Origin: Arenicola marina
Taxonomy: Eukaryota > Annelida > Polychaeta > Arenicolidae
Reading direction: 5' to 3'
NCBI GenBank assembly: GCA_964019135.1
Contig: OZ025253.1
Coordinates: 37,808,548-37,872,547 of the forward strand
DNA: 64,000 bases
Positions 56,200 through 64,000 of the stretch are shown in pieces. Below the pieces are notes generated by a model. The model had not been told where the DNA came from, ran no database searches, and worked only from the letters and a program-made list of their open reading frames with translations. Positions within the stretch are counted from its first letter, which is position 1, and every line of letters starts with the position of its first letter. The translations under genes and the position numbers were made by a program.

Positions 56200-58500
56200 T
56201 GACTCACCGTTTATAAAGCCTGTAAGTGACTGATGTTAGACATCGAAATGACGCCTAAGTTAAAAAATGTTTTTAACCCAATACGGGATATTCTGTGTAT
56301 ATACTAATTTCCTGTTCTTAAAAGCATTGATGAACACACGTGGAATTGAATATGACATATATATATATTTCTTAATTATGCTATTGGGAATCAACTTTCA
56401 ATTTATTTGACGACAAAATGAGAATTGGTGCGGGAGGCGTCATGTGTGGAGGTAAACACGCGGTCCTCGTGCATTCGCTTGAGTTCCTATCATTATTATC
56501 ACAGACATCGAAGTTTGGAAAAACAAAGGATGGCTCAATTAAATGGGCAAATAAAATCTGCAATTTAGCTCAGTGTTTACTTTACTAGATAATCATCTGG
56601 TAGACCGAAAAAAACATTATCCAATTATGTTGCGAATGTATACGAAGGCCTGCTAATATGTGATGCCCGCTCTCGTGGCCATACGCTCGTATTGCAGTGA
56701 CATGGAAAAAATAACGAGAGTTTCAATTATGAAGAGAAACAGAACCACAGCAGAAATAATGCTCCCTTTAAAGTAATATATTCTGTATTTTTTTTTGTAT
56801 TACCAATCTCTTCTCCATGTCAAATAAATATATTCTATCTTGAATTTAAATCCTGAAAGCCTCCGAGCTATCCGGACATGTAGAAGCAAATTGGTTTACC
56901 GGAGCATAAGTTGGTGGTCGCGGCGTTATATCCCTGCGCGCCTGTTCGCTGTTCGGTATCTGCGTGATGTCGACCGCGGCTCGCTAGGCCGGACGTCCCG
57001 AGCGCGATATAAGTAAACCGCGAAGTGACATTGTTGTTTTACAGACTCAACGAGGTATAAAACATATGCGTCATATTTTTAAAGGCACGCCTTATGAGAA
57101 ACGCTACTCTGTATGTGATAACGTCATGATGCGTAGCTCGTAGGTATTTTACGTTATTGATCACTGTTAAGCTTTCACGGTGTAGCTATACGAACGAATG
57201 CTACGATCCAATTATCGACCATGAATTACGTACATACGTACTCTGTTGAGAATTACTGTACCGACATCACGCTTAGTTAAATTTGAATACGAGACTTCGA
57301 TCTAGTAACCGAATAAGGCCAGATAAATTGTAAATAACTATATATATCGACCTCGACTAACGTTATATGAATATAATCTCTGCTGTAATGTGTGATTATT
57401 TGCATTGTATCTTCAAAATAGCATGGTACGTACCATGCAGTTATGCCCACAATCGTTAAAAGCGATATTAGGATCGCTGATTCAGCTGATTCTATGCTCG
57501 TCTGTTGCACAAAGCACGAAATATAATTCCGTTTGTACAATAATACATTTATGAGGCAATCATTCGTAGCACGGGTTCTGAGGTTTGTATCAGCACACTG
57601 GATGGTATATTTTCATACCGTCGCATTAACATATACGATGTCAACGAGGGTGTATTTGAAAACTTTCTTGACACGAAACGTTCAAGAAAGGGATATACTC
57701 GGAACGGGATATTTAACGGTCGTACAGCAGTAAAATTATTTTGAAAAGCATTTTCAGTTAAAAATGATTATTCTAATCACTTCTCGTTGTGCCACCAAAG
57801 ATTATGAATAAAGTGTAGTGCGAAATCAGCTCTGTGTTTGCTTTATTGGAAATCTATCTGCAGCGATCTTGCAAAGGAATGGATCCGTCAATCGAATCAC
57901 ATTTTTGTATTTTAAGCCGAGACTGCATGATGAACAAAATTACTATAGTGATGAGCAAAAGCCACGAATACTGCACTACTACTGGGTGAATTCATCCACA
58001 AGACTGAGTTCGTTAAATAAAATGACGCAAAGGTATATGCATCCATTTTCACCATACACCACACAATGAGCAATATAATTACGCCTCCAGAATCCAGCCT
58101 CATATCCAGCTGTCCAGGTGAAATCATGGCTTCCACAGTTTGTAATTTCGCATCAAGTTTTAAAGTTAACTTTTATTGCTAGTGAATGATTTTGGTCATT
58201 GCGAAATTGCAAACATAGTCATTATTTAATGCACGCATTTTGATCACGGTTCAATTTATAGTAGGAGATTTTTAGGAGATATGTTTGCATTGTCGCATTT
58301 CATCTTGAAAACTACATCGGCAAAGCTTGCTGTAAACATTACTAAATATATGGCTAATTGTCGGTATTAATCGAGAGTTGGAGGAGAGGGGGCAAGGGGT
58401 ATTTTTTCGTTCCTCGGCAAGGGGCTTTTCATTTTACCGCGAACTGGGAATGAAGGAAATAAATCTTCGTGAACTGGGAGCGGGAACGGGATATTAGACA
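56200..58500. other. Intergenic stretch between the EGF gene and FARSB
   Basis: No protein family was recognised. Notable items are a CpG-rich patch at about 56915-57025, unlike the AT-rich surroundings, an 18-bp perfect palindrome at 57421-57438, and a dispersed repeat fragment at 58383-58500 related to 9515-9785. Confidence 0.55.
57421..57438. repeat. 18-bp perfect palindrome
   Basis: GCATGGTACGTACCATGC is its own reverse complement with no central spacer. No element or promoter feature was recognised around it. Confidence 0.85.
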
Positions 58501-58635
58501 GCTCATGCTGTTTTTCGTCACTTAAGTGTCCTTTCTGGTTAAATAAGATAGTGGGTTGACGGACGGAGGTCCCAGCTGCTAGAGGATGCCGACGGTCGGG
58601 TTGAAGAGAGATGTCCTGTTTGAGAGATTAGGCAG
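58501..58635 (+). pseudogene. Duplicated FARSB leader and first coding exon
   Basis: This block matches 59861-59998 over 135-138 bp. It covers part of the FARSB 5' leader, the ATG (58586 here, 59949 in the gene) and 16 codons [16 protein letters not shown] plus two bases. The coding part is identical; the leader differs by a few substitutions and a 3-bp length change. The copy stops before the splice donor and instead runs into an inverted SINE. The frame stays open through the SINE to TGA at 58748-58750, giving a 54-codon ORF. The copy lacks the donor and, at its 5' edge, the ETS-like site found upstream of the real exon. It is probably a non-functional duplicate, but it could provide a second promoter or an upstream start. 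Confidence 0.88.
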
Positions 58636-58766
58636 ATCTTTATCCTGCGACCACACAGACATGGCCACAGCAGGGCTCGAACCATCGATCCACGCGCCGT
58701 TAGACTCTCAGGTGACCAGAACACTCAATGCGAGCGCTCTAGCCCACTGAGCTATCGCGCCGGTCC
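58636..58766 (-). mobile_element. tRNA-derived SINE, minus strand, 3'-truncated
   Basis: On the minus strand it has an A box TAGCTCAGTGGG and a B box GGTTCGAGCCC, and the same body as the two intronic SINEs up to GGATAAAGAT. There it ends abruptly at the duplicated FARSB exon fragment. Losing the 3' end is unusual for a retroposed SINE, which normally loses the 5' end, so the junction is more likely a later rearrangement breakpoint. No target-site duplication was found. Confidence 0.85.
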
Positions 58767-59842
58767 TTGGACCAATGAACTTGGACCGGTGATATCGGGC
58801 GTGCTTACCATATTGTAACCGTAGATCTTGTTCGGCGCGTGGGTAAGTCGTCTGTAGGAACAGGCGATCACAATGAAGATCGGTTCAATTCCAATTCTGT
58901 TTTATTCCTTCTTCTCGCGTCACAACGTCGTAATACAGTCCAACCAAGAAGTGATGAATGAAGCTATAAAAGCGTACCTCTACAGTGAGGATTTGGTTAC
59001 TGGCTTCCGAATTTAGGGTCAACCGGGAATTTAGGAAAGTGAGTCCGAAATGTGTCTTTAGTAGTGCTTGTGGCCGAGTCAAAATCCAAACCTCGTCTGT
59101 CGGTGACAGACCTCCTTATATAGCCCTAAATTTCCCGCCACCCATCCAGGCGCGTGTCATACAGTTTATCTATTTATGTCTGGCTCGTTTCACTATATCT
59201 CATACAGCGGCGCCAGCCGTCTGCGCGTAACGTTCCGTTCTATACATTGTTGCACGTTTCCTAGAAACCTGGTAGCGCAGAACTCATATGCAATATCACT
59301 GACTTGCACTAATTATATACAAAGGTCAATCAGCGAGTTCCCCACACGTGTCAGTTATATGTCTTATATGTGTACACGTACCCCCCACTACGTGACCACC
59401 TTGATTAACCTTGGTGAACCTTTTAGCCGGATTCATGTGCACTGAGGTCGTGCGTCCCCTGTCTGACTCTAACTGCTTGGTAAATATATTCCGGCAAATG
59501 AAAGCTTAGGGAACATAAATTACATAATTAACCAGCCCTACTCTCTACTGTTGGGCTTCACAATAAATATTCCGTTACAATATTTAACATAGATAAGATA
59601 AAACATCTTTGTTAAAACGACTCGATACTCTAATATTGTTCATCGTGCGTTAACTGTAGAATCCCAGGAATCACGAATGAGATAAATTACTGTTAATTTC
59701 ATTTGTTTGTAAGACTTACTCGACAATTAAGACATACGACGGTTCATTAAATTTGTGGCATTTTCTGGTATGTAGCCGTTGCAACGTAAATCGCACATCT
59801 GCAGATATGTTCATCTATGTTTACCATTTCCACACACAAACC

Positions 59843-59853
59843 GCACTTCCTGT
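59843..59853. promoter_or_regulatory. ETS-like site upstream of FARSB
   Basis: GCACTTCCTG is the complement of a CAGGAAGTGC ETS-family core, about 100 bp upstream of the FARSB start codon. ETS/GABPA sites are common in TATA-less housekeeping promoters. No TATA box was seen at a suitable distance. It is called from the motif and position only. Confidence 0.35.
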
Positions 59854-59948
59854 TGCGGTTGCTCATGCTGTTTTTCGTCACTTAAGTGTCCTTTCTGGTT
59901 AAAGTAGAGAGTAGTGGATTGACTGACGGAGGTCCCAGCTGCTAGAGG

Positions 59949-60006
59949 ATGCCGACGGTCGGGTTGAAGAGAGATGTCCTGTTTGAGAGATTAGGCAGGA
60001 CTTACA
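59949..60006 (+). CDS. FARSB: FARSB exon 1
   Basis: Starts at ATG 59949 and encodes 19 codons, [19 protein letters not shown], plus one base before the donor ACA|GTAAGT. It was recognised from the match to the conserved N-terminus MPTVSVKRDLLF and from the Thr codon completed by exon 2. A near-copy of this exon lies 1.36 kb upstream. The exon is too short to stand out as an open frame. Confidence 0.95.
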
Positions 60007-63000
60007 GTAAGTAAGTGCCTAATGGCACTTAAAAAAAGCACCCAATATGTTGTCTTATTGACGTTTCACCGGTGGCGATGGGCGATAATTAGGGAAATCA
60101 GTGAGAAGGTGTGGGCTGTCACATATGTGACATAATGGGGAGGGGCCGACTGAGCGGATTAGGCGTTTCTGTATTGTTTTAGGTGTGCGCTTATCTGCTT
60201 TTGTGCCGCCATGCGGAAGATGTGATTGTATTGCATAGTCAAATTTGAAGTGTCAAAGAGGAAAGCCGTTAACGACTGACAAAATATAACCGATATATAA
60301 GTAACAGATAGCAAACTTTAAAATGAATGCATCCTATAGTCCAAGCAATATCTAAAGAAGATAGTTCAGGCGATTTCAAGAGGTAGGCTCATTGTCATGA
60401 TCGACAATCATTCATAGAAGTGACCTGGGTAATGTATTATTACTTTTTTAATAATATCAACTAGATCTAGCAAGTAAAAAATAGTTAAATAATTGTTAAA
60501 ATAGAGTACAGCTGTTTAATGACTTTAAAAGTCGAAATAGTAATAATTTATCTCAAAACATAATCCTTTTTTCCTATCAGCTGAGAGGTACAACTTATAT
60601 ATAAATAAATCTAAGCTTGTCTCTTTTGAGTCTACCCCTCACCCTCCCTACCTCTCTATCTACTTGACCAGCCACTATTCCATCAAACCAGTACCTGTCG
60701 TAATTCCATCCAGGTATAATTTTTCTGTCTGGCAAACTTAGTCTAAGACTGCAGATGATACATCATTGACTACCGCTTCCTGAACTATACCCTGCCACTC
60801 TATGTATCAAGTCAAAATTGGGCACCTTGCCAATGATAACAATGGACCCCCAACTCCACCCCCTCCCTACAAATGCAACACAGCTTTACTGACTACACAA
60901 CGTATCAACCACCAATATAAAAAATGCCTAATCCATGGATGTTAAGCCAGTACTTGTTGGTCTTCAAAGCACTTACACCAGAAATAGAACCTGCAAGGAC
61001 TAAGTTCTATTAGATTCAATACAACTTGCTTCTTCATAAAGGTGAAAAAGTTATAAGCAAAAACTTCTGAGGGTGAAAAATTAATTATCATGTAAAGGTA
61101 CGATCATGGCTGTTAGAAGTGTTTCAGCCATGGCTGGACCGCTTTACTTTTGCTGCACTGCTTGCTACAGAAGTCAATATTATCTATATAATTAACTGAA
61201 ATTACTAGTCATTGTGCTAATTATCTAAATTGCGCCAATGTCATTTAATCAGTTAGCTTAGGCAATGATACATATTAATTTGTGCTGTAGTTTATTTACA
61301 AATATTAATGAATAGGTTTACTTACTTATAAAAATTACGAGCCGGTTTATTTATTAAAAAAATTAAATAGATTTATTTACAAACTGGTTTATTAAAAAAA
61401 AGTATATAAATAAGATTATTTGTAGAAAGGTTCATTTATAAACAGAGGTTTGCTTAAAATATTTAGAAACAATGTTTTATTAATCATGTGTTGCATGTTG
61501 CCAGCCCATTAGGTATGATTCATCTGCTTGAATTATATATGCCAGTCTTATACCTGGCCTGATCATTTGTTGTAAGTCATGTCAGTGACAGAATTGCATA
61601 ATAATTTAACATATATAGTGTTTTTTTTAATCTTATACCAAAGGCACTGTATCATATGTTATCACCTGTACCTCCGTTACATAAACATTATTGTATTTTT
61701 GACATTTCAGCTGAGGATGAATTTAATGATTTATGCTTCGATTTTGGCCTGGAGCTTGATGAAGTGGTATGTACTCTATATGTGTAGTCTGGGCTCGCGT
61801 TAGCATTCGCCAATAGCCATTTGGCGAGAAAATTCAGGTTTTGGCGAGAAGAACTTCCTGGACACTCGCCAAAATGGCGAATATAAAATTTCAACTACAA
61901 ACACATAACCAATTTATAACCAATATATTTGGCTAATTTTGGCTAATGTTTTTCCACAGAATTAGCCAAATTGGCTAATGAAAAAAATATCCTAGCGCGA
62001 GCCCAGGTAGTAACATCTGTGTACTATTTACAATAGCCCCTGAAAAGCCAATAATGTAGTGCTTCTCCAGGTTACAATAAATATGTATACTTCAGTGTTT
62101 TCTTCATGTGCCTGCATATATGATAGCTCGACAAATATACAACAGGATCTTGTCAGATATTGCCAACTAGTGTAATTTTGCTATTGTGGTAGATTAAAGT
62201 GAATGCATCTACCATATATAAAAGTGTCATGCAGTTTATTGCTGCAAAAGTGCCATATTTACTGTGTACGTGTCTTATGATACTTGTAATGTCATGATAT
62301 TGCAGACATCAGAGAAGGAGATGATTGCACGAGAACAAGGCACCAATAAGGCCACAGATGCCTCAGAATCTATCATCTACAAGATAGATGTGCCAGCAAA
62401 CAGGTATCCATAGCAAGCATCAATTACATAAGATATATTTTGTAGCCTTCAAAAGTGTGCGAATTGCAAAATTTATAATCTACTGCTAAACATGAAGTAG
62501 GTAACAGACATATAGATATGTACAGTTTGACCTTCTGTATTGTTTACTTTCCAGATATGACTTGCTTTGCGTAGAGGGCCTTATACGTGGCATCCTGGTA
62601 TTCCAAGAAAGGTGAGCATTATCATGGAGGAAATTGTAAGGGAAATATCAGGGCATATATATAATATATTGTATGGCGTTTAATGTTGTCTTAACACTTT
62701 ATCTTTTTAAACATGTGTTAAATATCAAAATGGGTAGGAATGAATATATTATGTGATGTGATTGGCGCAAATAATGATGGCACACAAGTAACAGAATGGA
62801 CACAGATTGGGGATGGTTTATCTGTATTATAGTAGAATTACACAGTCACCAGATATCTCTGTATAGAGGTGATCCATATATATATATATATATATTCATC
62901 CTCCTCTCAATTGGCACATGTGTCACTTTGAAGCAACATACTACTGTAGACGTTTTACTAAAGTAGTAGTTTTGCTGACACGACCCACCTACAGTGTATC

Positions 63001-64000
63001 CAGTGTCTTGAAACTACTTATTTAATTGATGAAAACATTTATCACCACAATACTGAAGAATCATTTCATGTCGGATACGTTTTTAGAATCGAAGCGGTGC
63101 GATACAGAACAGTAGCTCCGGCAGGACCAGTCCAGAAACTGCTTATTCGACCAGAGGTAGGAAGCATGTCTTGTATCAGCTCCTATAGATGTGTCTAGGG
63201 CTGGCTGGGGATTATCCCTTGGCTTAGTGATTAGCGCGTTCGGCTGTTCTAAAGTGTATTTGCCAGGCACTCCGAAGCGGACGGTGCGTGGTTTGTTGGA
63301 ATGTAGCAATAGATTTCTCAACGATTGTTGTAATGTAGCCATAAATTTCTCAACGATTGTTGTAATGTAGCCATAAATTTCTCAACGATTGTTGTAATGT
63401 AGCAGTAGATTTTATTCGTCCAGCTTGCAATTTGATTGATATTTGCAGACGGCACGTGTTCGTCCATTTGGCGTCGCCGCCGTCCTTCGGGATGTGACCT
63501 TCACACAAGAACGCTATCAGAGTTTCATTGACCTTCAAGACAAGCTTCATCAAAACATCTGCCGGTGAGTCATGGTCTACGGCATCAATTCTATATGAAG
63601 TGGGTTTACCGTACATTTTCCTTCCTTCTTTTACCTTACCTGAAACTAACAAAATGAGTCTTTAACAGTATTGTTTCAAAACTTGAATGGTTGGCTTGTT
63701 TCTACCTGATAGCACGTATTTACAAATAGACATTTAAAGGGTATACTGGGTTATGGTCATTCACCAATAGGTTTATAGTAATATGCTATATTTTTCGCTT
63801 GAAAGTTGCTCATTTTCAGGGCATTTAATTGATTAATTGCGCAGGTGCAATTTGTTGCACCAGTCGTTACCTGGCTCTGGTATATGCGGTCTAACAATGA
63901 ATTTAATGATCTACGAAACTAATAATATTCCAGTAAGCGTTCACTAGTTGCCATAGGAACGCACGACCTCGATACAGTCCAGGGTCCGTTTATTTATGAC
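59949..64000 (+). CDS. FARSB: Phenylalanine--tRNA ligase beta subunit, cytosolic (overall span; 3' part beyond the window)
   Basis: FARSB is the beta subunit of the cytosolic alpha2-beta2 PheRS that charges tRNA-Phe; this subunit carries the editing and tRNA-contacting modules. Seven exons (59949-60006, 61711-61766, 62306-62403, 62555-62611, 63087-63156, 63449-63564, 63934-64000) join in frame to give residues 1-174. The translation closely follows the human protein from memory, with blocks such as [71 protein letters not shown] and [11 protein letters not shown]. The family is about 590 residues, so roughly 415 residues lie past the window end. All splice sites are GT-AG and no frame break was seen. 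The start has A at -3. It appears to be an intact housekeeping gene. Confidence 0.96.
60007..61710. other. FARSB intron 1
   Basis: A 1.7-kb AT-rich intron. Its 3' half (about 61300-61480) has loosely repeated TTTATTTA/AATAAA words. No mobile element with defined ends was recognised. Confidence 0.6.
61711..61766 (+). CDS. FARSB: FARSB exon 2
   Basis: A 56-nt exon, acceptor GACATTTCAG and donor GTG|GTATGT. It encodes [18 protein letters not shown] after a split Thr codon, matching the conserved segment TDEEFDELCFEFGLELDEI. It begins in phase 1 and ends in phase 0. Confidence 0.95.
61789..62006. mobile_element. 218-bp MITE with 15-bp terminal inverted repeats and 5-bp target-site duplication
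   Basis: The left end CTGGGCTCGCGTTAG (61789-61803) and right end CTAGCGCGAGCCCAG (61992-62006) are inverted repeats with one mismatch. Direct GTAGT repeats flank both sides (61784-61788 and 62007-62011). The inside holds further inverted pairs built from TTGGCGA/TCGCCAA and TTAGCCAA/TTGGCTAA words. It has no coding capacity. It lies in FARSB intron 2, only 22 bp past the exon 2 end. The superfamily is not assigned; a 5-bp duplication limits the options. Confidence 0.88.
62306..62403 (+). CDS. FARSB: FARSB exon 3
   Basis: A 98-nt exon with acceptor GATATTGCAG and donor ACAG|GTATCC. It encodes [12 protein letters not shown] through YKIDVPANR. The [14 protein letters not shown] block is a family signature and is split here in phase 2, with the rest on exon 4. 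Confidence 0.95.
62555..62611 (+). CDS. FARSB: FARSB exon 4
   Basis: A 57-nt exon with acceptor TTTCCAG and donor AAAG|GTGAGC. It encodes [18 protein letters not shown], corresponding to YDLLCLEGLVRGLQVFKE of the vertebrate protein. Phase 2 at both ends. Confidence 0.95.
62878..62895. repeat. TA microsatellite
   Basis: A short AT/TA dinucleotide run in FARSB intron 4, nothing else recognised in this 475-bp intron. Confidence 0.8.
63087..63156 (+). CDS. FARSB: FARSB exon 5
   Basis: A 70-nt exon with acceptor GTTTTTAG and donor GAG|GTAGGA. It encodes [18 protein letters not shown] and then LIRPE, corresponding to the less conserved segment before the editing-domain region. Goes from phase 2 to phase 0. 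Confidence 0.92.
63215..63298 (+). mobile_element. Possible tRNA-SINE relic
   Basis: TTGGCTTAGTGATTAGCGCG resembles a pol III A box region of a tRNA-derived SINE head, and is followed by GTTCGGCTGTTC. No clear B box follows at the expected distance, and a tandem repeat starts at once, so this is at best a decayed fragment. Confidence 0.3.
63299..63412. repeat. 32-bp tandem repeat, about 3.5 copies
   Basis: ACGATTGTTGTAATGTAGC recurs at 63321, 63353 and 63385, an exact 32-bp spacing, with AATTTCTCA between. It lies in the 292-bp FARSB intron 5, ending about 36 bp before the exon 6 acceptor. Confidence 0.93.
63449..63564 (+). CDS. FARSB: FARSB exon 6
   Basis: A 116-nt exon with acceptor GATATTTGCAG and donor GCCG|GTGAGT. 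It encodes [18 protein letters not shown], then [18 protein letters not shown] and IC. The RPFxVAAVLR and LQxKLHQNIC blocks are strongly conserved in the family. Confidence 0.96.
63934..64000 (+). CDS. FARSB: FARSB exon 7 (cut by the window end)
   Basis: The acceptor AATATTCCAG ends at 63933. After one base completing Arg, it encodes [20 protein letters not shown] and YD, matching the conserved [14 protein letters not shown] segment. The exon continues beyond position 64000. Confidence 0.95.

Noticed and set aside
59861-60000. Truncated second copy of a SINE tail
   Set aside because: I first read the block shared with 58501-58635 as a SINE 3' tail. It encodes [19 protein letters not shown] before a consensus donor, so it is FARSB exon 1 and the upstream block is its duplicate.
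61089-61180. FARSB start at an ATG near 61106
   Set aside because: The frame [16 protein letters not shown] ends quickly and does not match the conserved FARSB N-terminus, which is found at 59949.

Overview
The window is eukaryotic, intron-rich animal DNA. Two protein genes can be supported, both on the + strand. The first is a long gene built from single-EGF exons, about 4.0-55.9 kb. The second is the 5' part of FARSB, the beta subunit of cytosolic phenylalanyl-tRNA synthetase, from about 59.9 kb to the window end. Three tandem arrays straddle exon/intron junctions of the EGF gene. As I recall, such 'mirage' minisatellites were described at the amphioxus Adh locus. Together with the many EGF exons and tRNA-derived SINEs, this makes an amphioxus-like marine deuterostome my best guess. 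The species itself cannot be read from the sequence.

Layout. 1-4031 is non-coding. From 4032 to 55390 there are 24 EGF exons, each one domain of 33-43 residues, each beginning and ending in phase 1, so any exon can be skipped or duplicated without changing frame. A 3' terminal exon follows at 55779. The intron between EGF exons 4 and 5 (9428-37005) is almost entirely one minisatellite: about 26.8 kb of a 52-bp unit, with 1.6-kb and 5-kb higher-order repeats. The last two 5-kb blocks are a nearly identical head-to-tail duplication of 5,260 bp. Seventeen of the 24 EGF domains carry the C1-x-S-x-P-C2 O-glucose motif, 13 carry the C2-x4-S/T-C3 O-fucose motif, and four carry the EOGT O-GlcNAc motif. 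This is Notch-like glycosylation coding on domains that lack the classical calcium-binding signature. The upstream exons, including any signal peptide, lie outside the window or were not found.

55.9-59.8 kb is intergenic. It holds a second copy of the FARSB 5' leader and first coding exon (58501-58635), joined to an inverted SINE. The real FARSB exon 1 is at 59949-60006, and six more exons follow to the window end, giving residues 1-174 of a protein of about 590. The other elements are two SINEs inside EGF introns (one with a perfect 16-bp target-site duplication), a short inverted-repeat DNA transposon in FARSB intron 2, a possible LINE remnant, and many small tandem repeats.

The two genes have no evident functional link: one encodes a secreted or membrane-bound adhesion/signalling-type protein, the other a housekeeping tRNA ligase subunit.
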